This document shows positions 55,300 through 64,000 of a DNA stretch of 64,000 nucleotides, one piece after another (position 1 is the first letter of the stretch; the number at the start of each line of letters is the position of its first letter). Location: contig NZ_NQKX01000004.1 of assembly GCF_002252635.1 (NCBI RefSeq), forward strand, positions 1 through 64,000, written 5' to 3'. The notes beneath the pieces are model-generated. The model saw only the letters and a list, made by a program, of their open reading frames with translations. It was not told the DNA's origin and did not search any database. The position numbers were made by a program, and so were the translations under genes. The DNA comes from Synechococcus sp. MW101C3 (GTDB lineage Bacteria; Cyanobacteriota; Cyanobacteriia; PCC-6307; Cyanobiaceae).

Positions 55300-55443
55300 G
55301 GGACCTGCGGGGCCTGGGGAGGGCAGTGCGACGATCTTCCCACGTGGGATTTCCCTCACCTGCGGGCGGCCGCGGGATCCTTCACATCTTGTGGGGAGCA
55401 GCTGGCCCGGGGCCCCTACCATCGCTGCAGCCAGGAGCCGCCC

Positions 55444-58233
55444 GTGGGCGCCGACGCCGATCGCCAGCTCTCGTTGGTGCCTGAGGAGGCGCTGCAGGGC
55501 AGTCTGTTCGGCGCCGCCGAGCCCGCAACCGCACAGGGCGAAGGAGGCAGCAGCAGCCCGGGCGATCTCGACCTGGAAGATGGCGCCCTCGCCGCCGCCG
55601 CTGCCGCCCGGCCCCGGGCCCACTCGCGCCGCAGCCTCTCCACCGATCCCGACACCGACGAAGCCCCTGCCAGCGCCGCCGGCGAAGCCAGCCCGCAGGA
55701 CGTGTTGGCGGAGGACCAGCCACGCTGGCATCACCACAGCCTGGTGGCGGCGGAAGCCCTGCCGCCGATGCTGCGGCACTACGCCGAGCTCAAGCGCGCC
55801 CACCCCGAGCGGGTGCTGCTCTACCGCCTCGGCGACTTCTTCGAGTGCTTCTTCGAGGACGCGATTCAGCTGTCCCGCCTGCTGGAGCTCACGCTCACGG
55901 GCAAGGACGCCGGCAAGGCGATCGGCCGGGTGCCGATGGCCGGCATCCCCCACCACGCCGCCGAGCGCTACTGCAGTGAGCTGGTGCGCCGCGGTCTGAG
56001 CGTCGCTCTCTGCGACCAGCTGGAGACCACTGCCGCCAAGGGGGCGCTGCTGAAGCGCGACATCACCCGCGTGCTGACCCCCGGCACCGTGCTGGAGGAG
56101 GGGATGCTGGCCGCCCGGCGTAACAACTGGCTCGCGGCGGTGGTGCTGGAGCAGGGCGACTGGGGGCTGGCGGTGGCCGATGTGAGCACCGGCGAGTTCC
56201 GCCTCAGCCAACGGCAGGGGAGCGATGCCCTGCACCAGGAACTGCTGCAACTGGAGGCGGCCGAGCTGATCTGGCCCGATCCCGACGCCGCGGCGTACCC
56301 GGACGGCACCGCCGCCAAGCCGGCCTGGTGCCCACCGGCCCTGCACCTCACCCGGCTGGCGCGCACGCCGTTCAGCCTGCCGGAGGCGCGGCGCACACTG
56401 CTGCAGCGCTTTCGGCTTGCCACCACCGACGGTCTCGGGCTGGCGGAGGCGCCCCTGGCCCTGCGGGCGGCGGGCGGGTTGCTGCGCTACCTCGACGACA
56501 ACCAGGCCGGCGCCCAGAGCACCGCCGCCGGCGTGGTGCCCCTCGATCCACCCAGCCTCCGCTTCGCCGGCGATCAGCTGGTGCTCGATGCCCAGACGCG
56601 GCGCAACCTGGAGATCACCCGCACCCAGCGCGACGGCCAGTTCCACGGCTCGCTGCTGTGGGCCCTCGATCGGACCATGACCGCCATGGGCGGCCGGGCC
56701 CTGCGTCGCTGGCTGGAGGCGCCGCTGATGGACCGCGCCGCCATCCACGCCCGTCAGGAGGGCGTGAGTGAGCTGGTGGAGCAGCGCGGGCTGCGGCTGG
56801 CCCTGCGCCGTCTGCTGCGGCCGATGGGCGATCTGGAGCGGCTGGCGGGGCGGGCCGGTGCGGGCACTGCCTCGGCCCGGGATCTGGTGGCCCTCGCCGA
56901 TGGCCTCGAGCGGCTGCCGCGGCTGGCGGCGTTGCTGGCGGCGGCGCGCAGCGAGCCCCTGGCGGCCCTGCGCGAACCGCCGCCCGAACTGGCGGTGCTG
57001 GTGGAGCAGCTGCGTCACACCCTGCAGGACACCCCGCCACTGAGCCTCACGGAAGGGGGGCTGATCCACGACGGCGTCGACGCGCGACTCGATGGGCTGC
57101 GCAACCGGCTCGACGACCAGCAGGCCTGGCTGGTGGAGCAGGAGAAAGCGGAGCGGCAACGCAGCGGCATCCCCTCGCTGCGGGTGCAGTTTCACCGCAC
57201 CTTCGGCTATTTCCTCTCGGTGAGCCGGGCCCGGGCCACACGGGTGCCCGAGCACTGGATCCGGCGCCAGACCCTCGCCAACGAGGAGCGCTTCGTGACG
57301 CCCGAACTCAAGGCGCGCGAGGGCCGCATCCTGCAGCTCCAGGCTCGCGCCGCCCAGCGGGAGTACGAACTGTTCAGCGAGCTGCGCGCCGCCGTCGGCG
57401 CCCTGGCCGCGCCGATCCGCAGCGCCGCCCGGCGCGTGGCCCGCCTCGATGCGATCGCCTCGCTGGCTGAGGTGGCCGCCACCTGCGGCTACTGCCGCCC
57501 CGAGCTCACCGGCGACCGCAGCCTCTGGATCGAGGCCGGCCGCCATCCCGTGGTGGAACAGCTGCTGGTGGAGGAGCCCTTCACCGCCAATGGCATCCAC
57601 CTGGGCGAGGCGGACCAGCCCGATCTGGTGGTGCTCACCGGGCCGAACGCCAGTGGCAAGAGCTGCTATCTGCGCCAGACGGGCTTGCTGCAGCTGATGG
57701 CCCAGATCGGCAGCTGGATTCCCGCCAGCCGCGCCCGTCTCGGCCTCTGCGACCGCATCTTCACCCGGGTCGGCGCCGTGGATGACCTCGCCACCGGCCA
57801 GTCCACCTTCATGGTGGAGATGGCCGAAACGGCCAACATCCTGCACCACGCCACCGATCGCTCTCTGGTGCTGCTCGATGAGATCGGGCGCGGCACTGCC
57901 ACCTTCGACGGCCTCTCGATCGCCTGGGCGGTGGCGGAGCACCTGGCCGACGGCCTGCGGGCGCGGGCGGTGTTCGCCACCCACTACCACGAGCTCAACG
58001 AGCTGGCCGAGCTGCTCCCGAACGTGGCGAACTTCCAGGTGCTGGTGGAGGAAACCGGCGATCAGCTGGTGTTCCTGCATCAGGTGCGTCCCGGCGGCGC
58101 CAGCCGCAGTTACGGCATCGAGGCGGCCCGCCTGGCCGGGGTGCCCCAGCAGGTGGTGCGCCGCGCCCGCCAGGTGCTCGGACGGATCGAGGCCAACAGC
58201 CACGTGGTGGTGGGGCTGCAGGTGGCGGCCTAG
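55444..58233 (+). CDS. mutS: DNA mismatch repair protein MutS
   Basis: This 929-residue MutS has the mismatch-binding Phe-x-Glu in [13 protein letters not shown] (about residue 130), the connector and core domains (with [20 protein letters not shown]), and a C-terminal ABC ATPase with Walker [16 protein letters not shown] (about residue 735), [30 protein letters not shown], and TEHY-like FATHYHEL. It recognises mismatches and recruits MutL. About 95 poorly conserved, Ala/Asp-rich residues precede the mismatch domain. It starts with a GTG at 55444. No mutL is in the window. Confidence 0.97.
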   Translation: MGADADRQLSLVPEEALQGSLFGAAEPATAQGEGGSSSPGDLDLEDGALAAAAAARPRAHSRRSLSTDPDTDEAPASAAGEASPQDVLAEDQPRWHHHSLVAAEALPPMLRHYAELKRAHPERVLLYRLGDFFECFFEDAIQLSRLLELTLTGKDAGKAIGRVPMAGIPHHAAERYCSELVRRGLSVALCDQLETTAAKGALLKRDITRVLTPGTVLEEGMLAARRNNWLAAVVLEQGDWGLAVADVSTGEFRLSQRQGSDALHQELLQLEAAELIWPDPDAAAYPDGTAAKPAWCPPALHLTRLARTPFSLPEARRTLLQRFRLATTDGLGLAEAPLALRAAGGLLRYLDDNQAGAQSTAAGVVPLDPPSLRFAGDQLVLDAQTRRNLEITRTQRDGQFHGSLLWALDRTMTAMGGRALRRWLEAPLMDRAAIHARQEGVSELVEQRGLRLALRRLLRPMGDLERLAGRAGAGTASARDLVALADGLERLPRLAALLAAARSEPLAALREPPPELAVLVEQLRHTLQDTPPLSLTEGGLIHDGVDARLDGLRNRLDDQQAWLVEQEKAERQRSGIPSLRVQFHRTFGYFLSVSRARATRVPEHWIRRQTLANEERFVTPELKAREGRILQLQARAAQREYELFSELRAAVGALAAPIRSAARRVARLDAIASLAEVAATCGYCRPELTGDRSLWIEAGRHPVVEQLLVEEPFTANGIHLGEADQPDLVVLTGPNASGKSCYLRQTGLLQLMAQIGSWIPASRARLGLCDRIFTRVGAVDDLATGQSTFMVEMAETANILHHATDRSLVLLDEIGRGTATFDGLSIAWAVAEHLADGLRARAVFATHYHELNELAELLPNVANFQVLVEETGDQLVFLHQVRPGGASRSYGIEAARLAGVPQQVVRRARQVLGRIEANSHVVVGLQVAA

Positions 58234-58241
58234 GGAAGGCC

Positions 58242-58865
58242 TCAGGCGCGGTCCAGCCAGGCGCGCCGCAGCAGGGCGTTCACCGCCGCCGCCGCCAGAC
58301 CCGCCCCCCCCTTGCTGCCCTCCAGCCGGATCTGGGGCAGGCCGCTGGCGGCCAGGTGGCGCTTGCTCTCGGCCACCCCCACAAAGCCCACCGGCATGCC
58401 GATCACCAGCGCCGGCGGCACCACGCCCGCGACCGGCTCGGGGGCGGCCACCAGCTCCAGCAACCGTTCGAGCGCGGTGGGGGCACTGCCGATCAGCACC
58501 ACCGCCCCCGGCAGGGCCGCCAGGGCCGGGGCCATCCCCGCAGCGGTGCGGGTGCTGCCTTCAGGGGCCAGCGCCGGCGCCCAGGCCAGCACGCTGTGCA
58601 CCGGGTTGCCGAAGCTGCGGCGGGCCATCGGGGTCACCGCCGCCGCCGCCATCGCGGTATCGGTGAGGATCGGCGCCCCGGCCGCCAGGGCCGCCAGGCC
58701 GGCGACGCAGGCGCCCGGGCTGAAGCGCAGCTCCGGCGCAATGGCCAGATCGCCACTGCTGTGCACCAGGCGCTCGAGCACCTCCTGTTGCACGGGGTCA
58801 AGACCGGTGGGCCCCAGCCAGCCCCGGATCCGCCGCACGCTTTCGGTGAAGATCGGATGGTCCAC
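58242..58865 (-). CDS. cobH: Precorrin-8X methylmutase
   Basis: This 207-residue protein has the CobH/CbiC motifs. They are [20 protein letters not shown] with the proton-shuttling histidine, [35 protein letters not shown], and [20 protein letters not shown]. The enzyme moves the C-11 methyl group to C-12 to make hydrogenobyrinic acid or its cobalt form during cobalamin synthesis. It starts with a GTG at 58865, only 11 bases from the divergent holA start, and converges on mutS. Confidence 0.93.
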   Translation of the reverse strand: MDHPIFTESVRRIRGWLGPTGLDPVQQEVLERLVHSSGDLAIAPELRFSPGACVAGLAALAAGAPILTDTAMAAAAVTPMARRSFGNPVHSVLAWAPALAPEGSTRTAAGMAPALAALPGAVVLIGSAPTALERLLELVAAPEPVAGVVPPALVIGMPVGFVGVAESKRHLAASGLPQIRLEGSKGGAGLAAAAVNALLRRAWLDRA

Positions 58866-58876
58866 GGCCTGCCCCG

Positions 58877-59845
58877 ATGCCGATCCATCTCTACTGGGGC
58901 GACGACGAGGCCAGCCGTCAGCGGGCGGTGGAGGAGCTGATCACCGCGTCAGTGGATCCGGTCTGGCAGAGCATCAACCTCAGCCGGCTTGATGGCAACG
59001 ACACGGCCCAGGCCGGCCAGGCCCTGATCGAGGCGCGCACCGGCCCGTTCGGCGGCGGTGACCGGGTGGTGGTGCTGCAGCGCAGCCCCTTCTGCCACAC
59101 CTGTCCGGCGGAGCTGGCCACGCAGCTGGAGGCCAGCCTGGAGCTGATCCCCGCCACCAGCCACCTGGTGCTGGTAAGCGAAGGCAAACCGGACGCACGC
59201 CTGCGCACCACCAAAGCCCTCAAGGCGATCGCCAAGGAACGCAGCTTCATGCTGCCGGCGGTGTGGGATGGAGAGGGCCAGCTGGAACTGGTGCGCAGCA
59301 CTGCCCGCTCCCTGGGCCTGACGGCCACGCCGGTGGCGATCGAAGCGCTGGCGGGTGCGATCGGCAGCGACAGCGCCCGCCTGGCCAGCGAGCTGGAGAA
59401 GCTCGCCGTGTTCTGCGGTGAGCGCCCGATCGACGGCGCGGCGGTGGCGGCGCTGGTGGCGGGCCACAGCACCAGCAGCCTGGCGGTGGGGGAAGCGCTG
59501 CTGCGCGGGGACGCCGGCGAGGCCATCGCCCTGGTGGACGAGCTGGTGCGGGCGGGCGAACCGGCGCTGCGGATCGTGGCCACGCTGGCCGGCCAGCTGC
59601 GGGGCTGGGTGTGGGTGAGCCTGCTGGACGCCCAGGGCGAACAGGACGTGGCCGTGATCGCCAAGGCGGCCGGCATCGGCAACCCCAGGCGCATCTACGT
59701 GCTGCGCAAGCAGTTGCGCGGACGGTCGGCGGAGCGGCTGCTGCGGTTGCTGGGGCAGTTGCTGGAGGTGGAGGCGGCGCTCAAACGGGGCACCGAAGCC
59801 GGCGACGCCTTCCGCGATGGGTTCCTGTCAGCCCCCCTCCGATAA
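58877..59845 (+). CDS. holA: DNA polymerase III delta subunit
   Basis: This 322-residue protein has the HolA layout: an N-terminal AAA-like domain beginning PIHLYWGDDEASRQRAVEEL, a strand GPFGGGDRVVVLQRSPF, LVLVSEGKPDARLRTTKALK, and a C-terminal collar domain with GEPALRIVATLAGQLRGWVW. Delta opens the beta sliding clamp in the clamp-loader complex. The ATG at 58877 is 11 bases from the divergent cobH start. It lies 34 bases before lysC and is probably co-transcribed with it. Confidence 0.92.
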   Translation: MPIHLYWGDDEASRQRAVEELITASVDPVWQSINLSRLDGNDTAQAGQALIEARTGPFGGGDRVVVLQRSPFCHTCPAELATQLEASLELIPATSHLVLVSEGKPDARLRTTKALKAIAKERSFMLPAVWDGEGQLELVRSTARSLGLTATPVAIEALAGAIGSDSARLASELEKLAVFCGERPIDGAAVAALVAGHSTSSLAVGEALLRGDAGEAIALVDELVRAGEPALRIVATLAGQLRGWVWVSLLDAQGEQDVAVIAKAAGIGNPRRIYVLRKQLRGRSAERLLRLLGQLLEVEAALKRGTEAGDAFRDGFLSAPLR

Positions 59846-59879
59846 TCAGGACCGATCCACCGTTCGCGCGCGCACCGGG

Positions 59880-61724
59880 ATGGCCCTGCTGGTTCAGAAG
59901 TTCGGGGGCACCTCCGTCGGCAGCGTGGAACGCCTGCAGGCCGTGGCGCGTCGCATCGCCGCCAGCCGCGAGGAGGGCCACGATCTGGTGATCGTGGTGT
60001 CGGCCATGGGCCACACCACCGACGAACTCACCGGCCTGGCCCGGGCGATCACCACCACCCCTCCCCAGCGGGAGATGGACATGCTGCTGGCCACCGGTGA
60101 GCAGGTGTCGATCGCCCTGCTGGCGATGGCGCTGCAGGCGATCGGCGTGCCGGCCGTGTCGATGACCGGCGCCCAGGTGGGGATCGTCACTGAATCGTCC
60201 TACGGGCGCGCGCGGATCCTGGAGGTGCGCACCGACCGGATCGAGCGGTTGCTGGAGGAGGGCCAGGTGGTGGTGGTGGCAGGCTTCCAGGGCACCAGCA
60301 GCGGCAGCGCCGGTACGCCGGAGATCACCACCCTGGGCCGCGGCGGCTCCGACACCTCGGCCGTGGCGCTGGCGGCGGCGCTGGCGGCCTCGGTGTGCGA
60401 GATCTACACCGATGTGCCGGGCGTGCTCACCACCGACCCCCGCAAGGTGGCGGATGCCCAGCTGATGGAGCAGGTGAGCTGCGACGAGATGCTGGAGCTG
60501 GCCAGCCTCGGCGCCTCGGTGTTGCACCCACGGGCGGTGGAGATCGCCCGCAACTACGGCGTGCCGCTGGTGGTGCGCTCCAGTTGGAGCGAGGCCCCCG
60601 GCACCCGGCTCACCAGTGGCCCGCCGCGCCCGATCGGCAGCGGTGGGCTGGAACTGGGCCGTCCCGTCGATGGCGCCGATCTCGAGGAGCACCAGGCGGT
60701 GCTGGCCCTCACCCGCGTGCCCGACCGACCCGGTGTGGCCGCCCTGCTGTTCGAGGCCCTCTCGGCCGCCGGCCTGAACGTGGATCTGATCGTGCAATCG
60801 ACCCATGACGGCACTACCAACGACATCGCCTTCACCGTGGCGGAGGATCAGCTGGAGGCCTCACTCACGGTGTGCCGCGCTCTGCTCGGCGATCTCCAGG
60901 CCGACGACACGGCCCTGAGCAGCGAGGCGGGCCTGGCCAAGCTGAGCATCTCCGGAGCCGGGATCATGGGGCGGCCGGGCATTGCCGCGCGCCTGTTCGA
61001 CACCCTGGCGCGCTACGGGATCAACCTGCGCATGATCGCCACCAGCGAGGTGAAGGTGAGTTGCCTGGTGGACGGCAGCCAGGGCCACAGGGCCCTGCGG
61101 GCCGCCGCCGAAGTGTTCGAGCTGCAGGAGCACCAGCTGCGCCAGAACCCGCTGCCCTGCAGGGTCAACGATCCCGCTGTGCGCGGCGTGGCCCTCGACC
61201 GGGATCAGGCCCAGGTGGCCGTGCGGCAGGTGCCCGATCGGCCCGGCACCGCCGCCGCCGTCTGCCGCAGCCTGGCGGATGCGGGCATCAGCCTCGACAC
61301 GATCGTGCAGTCGGAGCGCACCCGCGGGGAAGGGCCCACCCGCAGCCGCGACATGAGCTTCACGCTGCGACGGGAGGATCTGGCGCGGGCCCGCCAGGCA
61401 CTGCAACCGCTGCTGCTGCAGTGGCCGGAAGCGAGCTTCGAGCAGGGCAGCGCCATCGCCCGGGTCAGCGCTGTGGGCGCCGGCATGCCCTGCACACCCG
61501 GCACGGCGGGCCGCATGTTCCGGGCCCTGGCGGCAGCGGGCATCAACATCGAGATGATCGCCACCAGCGAGATCCGCACCAGCTGTGTGGTGGCCGAAGA
61601 CGACGGGGTGAAGGCCCTGCAGGCCGTGCACGCCTGCTTCGCGCTGGGCGGCGAGTCCAGCCATCAGGCGCAAGGCAGCGAGGCTCCCGCCAGCCACGAC
61701 GCCGCCCTCCCCGCAGACGCCTAG
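59880..61724 (+). CDS. lysC: Aspartate kinase
   Basis: This 614-residue protein starts at MALLVQKFGGTSVGSVERL. The catalytic domain (about 1-260) includes VVVVAGFQGTSSGSAGTPEI, TTLGRGGSDTSAVALAAAL, and YTDVPGVLTTDPRKV. It is followed by four ACT domains (about 280-600), with VRQVPDRPGTAAAVCRSL and VSAVGAGMPCTPGTAGRMF. This double pair is typical of cyanobacterial aspartate kinase and binds lysine and threonine for feedback control. It phosphorylates aspartate to start Lys/Thr/Met synthesis. The downstream sugar-transferase gene begins directly after its stop. Confidence 0.97.
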   Translation: MALLVQKFGGTSVGSVERLQAVARRIAASREEGHDLVIVVSAMGHTTDELTGLARAITTTPPQREMDMLLATGEQVSIALLAMALQAIGVPAVSMTGAQVGIVTESSYGRARILEVRTDRIERLLEEGQVVVVAGFQGTSSGSAGTPEITTLGRGGSDTSAVALAAALAASVCEIYTDVPGVLTTDPRKVADAQLMEQVSCDEMLELASLGASVLHPRAVEIARNYGVPLVVRSSWSEAPGTRLTSGPPRPIGSGGLELGRPVDGADLEEHQAVLALTRVPDRPGVAALLFEALSAAGLNVDLIVQSTHDGTTNDIAFTVAEDQLEASLTVCRALLGDLQADDTALSSEAGLAKLSISGAGIMGRPGIAARLFDTLARYGINLRMIATSEVKVSCLVDGSQGHRALRAAAEVFELQEHQLRQNPLPCRVNDPAVRGVALDRDQAQVAVRQVPDRPGTAAAVCRSLADAGISLDTIVQSERTRGEGPTRSRDMSFTLRREDLARARQALQPLLLQWPEASFEQGSAIARVSAVGAGMPCTPGTAGRMFRALAAAGINIEMIATSEIRTSCVVAEDDGVKALQAVHACFALGGESSHQAQGSEAPASHDAALPADA

Positions 61725-63071
61725 GTGCACTGGCTCTCCACCCGTCGATGGCTGGCCCTGGCGGCGGGGCTGGATGCCGCCGGCCTCATCGTGCTGGCGT
61801 TGCTGATCGGCCGGGCGCGCCAGGCGCCGAGCGATCCGAGCGCCGGCCTGCTGCTGATCCTGGTCTTGCTCTACTGGACCTTCGGCTGGCTGTTCGGTTC
61901 GTACACCGTGCTGCGCCGCGCCGACATGCGCCGCATGCGCCTGGCCCTGCGGCTCGGGGTCACGAGCGCGGTGTCGCTCAGTGCCGCCGCCCTGCTGGGC
62001 TGGTTGGTGCGGGCAGGCCCGGCTGTGGCCGTGCTGCACCGCGGCAGCCTCATCCCGCTGTTCGTGTTGCTGGCCCTGTGGAGCGCCTTGGTGCGGCTGG
62101 CGATCCGGCAGGTCTCCAGCCACCCCGGCAACGACCACTGGCGGGTGCTGGCGCTGCCGGAGGAAATCGCGGCGATCGAGCGGGAGTGGGGGCACCAGGC
62201 GGGGAGACCGGCACTGGCCATCCAGGATGCGCGCGCCCAGGCGTCGCCGGTGGACGGCCATCCCATGGACCGTGAAAAGCTGCCGGGCGGGCTGGATGGC
62301 ATCGCCCTCAGCCCGGGTGTGCAGGCCGACCCCGCCCTGATGCGGCAGGCGGAGCAGCTGGCCTGGCTGGGCGGGCCACTCACCACCCTGGCCGAGATGG
62401 CCGAGCAGGAGCTGCAACGCATCCCGCCGCAGTGGGTGGGCCACCAATGGCTGCTGTTCTCCGGGCGGATCGAAGGGCGTCAGCCCACGGTGGAGAGGCA
62501 GCTCAAGCGCTTCGCCGATGTGGCCATCAGCCTGCTGCTGCTGCTGCTGGCTGCGCCGCTGCTGCTGCCGGCTGCAGCCCTGATCCACCTGGGCGATGGC
62601 GGACCTGTGTTCTACCGCCAGCGTCGCTCTGGCCTGATGGGCAAAGCCATTGAGGTGATCAAGCTGCGCTCGATGGTGCGACAGGCGGAACTGGGCGGGG
62701 CCAGGTGGTCGGAGCCCAATGATCAACGCATCACCCCGGTGGGTGTGTGGCTGCGGCGCACCCGCCTCGATGAACTGCCCCAGCTGCTGAACGTGCTGCG
62801 CGGCGAGATGAGCCTGATCGGCCCACGGCCGGAGCGGCCGGAGCTGGAAGGGGAGCTGGAGCAGCGCATCCCCCACTACCGGCTGCGGCACTGGATCCGC
62901 CCGGGCCTGAGCGGCTGGGCCCAGGTGAACATGCCCTACAGCTCCAGCGTGGAAGATGCGCAGCTGAAGCTCAGCTACGACCTCTACTACCTGCGCAACG
63001 GCAGCATCTGGCTGGATCTGCTGATCCTCGCCAAAACGATCAAAACCGTGCTGAAGGCCTCCGGGCGTTGA
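61725..63071 (+). CDS. Polyprenyl-phosphate sugar-1-phosphate transferase
   Basis: This 448-residue protein has four N-terminal membrane helices, a cytoplasmic Rossmann-like part, and a C-terminal bacterial sugar-transferase domain (about 255-448). The domain begins KRFADVAISLLLLLLAAPLL and has VFYRQRRSGLMGKAIEVIKL, RLDELPQLLNVLRGEMSLIG, and IRPGLSGWAQVNMPY. Such enzymes transfer a sugar-1-phosphate to undecaprenyl phosphate as the first step of exopolysaccharide or O-antigen synthesis. The GTG at 61725 follows the lysC stop with no spacer. Its location outside the island, next to housekeeping genes, suggests it may serve a constitutive glycan. Confidence 0.92.
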   Translation: MHWLSTRRWLALAAGLDAAGLIVLALLIGRARQAPSDPSAGLLLILVLLYWTFGWLFGSYTVLRRADMRRMRLALRLGVTSAVSLSAAALLGWLVRAGPAVAVLHRGSLIPLFVLLALWSALVRLAIRQVSSHPGNDHWRVLALPEEIAAIEREWGHQAGRPALAIQDARAQASPVDGHPMDREKLPGGLDGIALSPGVQADPALMRQAEQLAWLGGPLTTLAEMAEQELQRIPPQWVGHQWLLFSGRIEGRQPTVERQLKRFADVAISLLLLLLAAPLLLPAAALIHLGDGGPVFYRQRRSGLMGKAIEVIKLRSMVRQAELGGARWSEPNDQRITPVGVWLRRTRLDELPQLLNVLRGEMSLIGPRPERPELEGELEQRIPHYRLRHWIRPGLSGWAQVNMPYSSSVEDAQLKLSYDLYYLRNGSIWLDLLILAKTIKTVLKASGR

Positions 63072-63091
63072 CCAGCTGATCGCAGCAGGGC

Positions 63092-64000
63092 TCAGTGATG
63101 ACCCACCAGTTTCTGACGCAACTGCTTGATGCGATCGCGCAGGTTGGCCGCTTCTTCGAAGTCGAGGTTCTTGGCGGCCGTTTTCATCTTTTCCTCCAGC
63201 TGGGTGATCAGCTCCGGAAGCGCTTCGAGCGGGGCTTCGTTGTGAACAGCCAGCTCCACAGCCTGCTCCAGCTGATCGTCGTTGAGGCGGCGGGACACCT
63301 CCAGGTAGGCCAGGATCGAGTTGCCGGCCCGCTTGCCGGCGGGGGTGGGGGTGATGCCGTGCTCTTCGTTGTAGGCATGCTGGATGGCACGCCGTCGCTC
63401 GGTTTCGGAAATAGCCTTCGCCATCGAATCCGTGAGGTTGTCGCCATAGAGCAACGCCACCCCACTCACATGGCGGGCGGCGCGGCCGATCGTCTGGATC
63501 AAGGAGCGTTCTGCCCGCAGGAAGCCTTCCTTATCGGCATCGAGAATCGCCACCAGCGACACTTCCGGAAGATCGAGCCCTTCGCGCAGCAGATTCACAC
63601 CCACCAGAGCATCGAACGCGCCATTGCGGAGATCCTGGATGATCTCGATGCGCTCGATCGAGTGGATCTCGGAGTGGAGATAGCGCACCCGCACCCCATT
63701 TTCGGCCAGGTAATCGGTGAGATCCTCCGCCATGCGCTTGGTGAGCGTGGTGATCAGGCTGCGCTCCGAGCGCTCCGCCCGCACCCGGATTTCAGCCAGC
63801 AGATCATCCACCTGCCCCTCGGTGGGGCGCACCTCCACGATCGGATCCAGCACGCCGGTGGGGCGAATCACCTGCTGGGCGATGTGGCCCTCGCTCTGCT
63901 GCATCTCCCATTGCCCCGGAGTGGCGGACACGAAGATGGTCTGGCGGGCCTTTTCCCAGAACTCCTCCGCCTTGAGCGGGCGGTTGTCAGCGGCGCTGGG
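63092..64000 (-). CDS. uvrB: UvrABC system protein B, C-terminal part (cut by window edge)
   Basis: The minus strand reads 302 codons from the window edge to the stop. It begins [20 protein letters not shown], then [13 protein letters not shown]. Next come [60 protein letters not shown], and [12 protein letters not shown], which are helicase motifs IV-VI of UvrB. The UvrC-interacting UVR motif ([20 protein letters not shown] followed by RDRI) lies near the C-terminus. UvrB verifies damage in nucleotide excision repair. The N-terminal half, including Walker A, is outside the window. Confidence 0.97.
   Translation of the reverse strand, partial: PSAADNRPLKAEEFWEKARQTIFVSATPGQWEMQQSEGHIAQQVIRPTGVLDPIVEVRPTEGQVDDLLAEIRVRAERSERSLITTLTKRMAEDLTDYLAENGVRVRYLHSEIHSIERIEIIQDLRNGAFDALVGVNLLREGLDLPEVSLVAILDADKEGFLRAERSLIQTIGRAARHVSGVALLYGDNLTDSMAKAISETERRRAIQHAYNEEHGITPTPAGKRAGNSILAYLEVSRRLNDDQLEQAVELAVHNEAPLEALPELITQLEEKMKTAAKNLDFEEAANLRDRIKQLRQKLVGHH

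Noticed and set aside
55300-58203. Long minus-strand open frame continuous with psbZ and antisense to mutS
   Set aside because: Composition is Gly/Ala/Gln/His-rich as expected of a GC-rich antisense shadow. Only the last 62 residues (psbZ) are real.
60861-62891. 676-residue minus-strand open frame opposite lysC and the sugar transferase
   Set aside because: It spans two well-supported genes on the other strand and has shadow-like composition.

Overview
The window is high-GC cyanobacterial chromosome, most probably from the Synechococcus/Cyanobium picocyanobacterial clade. The main evidence is a photosystem II psbZ gene, a cyanobacterial-type aspartate kinase with four ACT domains, a SecA without a C-terminal zinc tail, and the gene neighbourhood psbZ/ribH - mutS - cobH - holA - lysC - uvrB. 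Closely packed housekeeping genes flank a long accessory island of surface and glycan genes. The organism call is inference from these genes; no 16S rRNA is present.

Left flank (1-13.3 kb): the start of a sigma-70 family factor, mgtE, a glutathione peroxidase-like gene, an overlapping minus-strand operon gyrB - SH3-like protein - crcB - crcB, then miaA, infC, a dienelactone-hydrolase-like gene, a GntR-type regulator translationally coupled to cysE, and secA.

Island (about 13.4-54.6 kb): it opens with a dead IS3-family element. An AT-richer membrane protein and an IS481 scar follow. Next is a minus-strand polysaccharide operon (membrane protein, GT2, Wzm, Wzt with a C-terminal domain, methyltransferase), then a plus-strand group (GNAT, a putative glycosyltransferase, a small DUF6447-like protein). 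A GT4 gene lies downstream of a 1669-residue leaderless RTX protein that ends in a strong UUCG terminator. Two more glycosyltransferases, one of 1055 residues, precede a type I secretion operon (cytosolic parvulin-type PPIase, ABC exporter with an N-terminal CAP-like domain, HlyD). The PPIase is broken by a perfect 20-bp tandem duplication. A tRNA-Gly(GCC), three glycosyltransferases, an 886-residue beta-helix/Asp-box protein, an IS5 scar, a methyltransferase, a GT2-GT4 fusion and a second Wzm/Wzt pair complete the island.

Right flank (54.6-64 kb): ribH, psbZ, mutS, cobH, holA, lysC, a polyprenyl-phosphate sugar transferase, and the 3' part of uvrB.

The island reads as a machine for building and decorating the cell surface. 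Two ABC polysaccharide exporters and at least eight glycosyltransferases could make glycans. The RTX and beta-helix proteins, which lack signal peptides, are plausible cargo for the type I exporter. The exporter-cargo pairing and any glycosylation of these proteins are inference. No rRNA, CRISPR array or prophage was seen.
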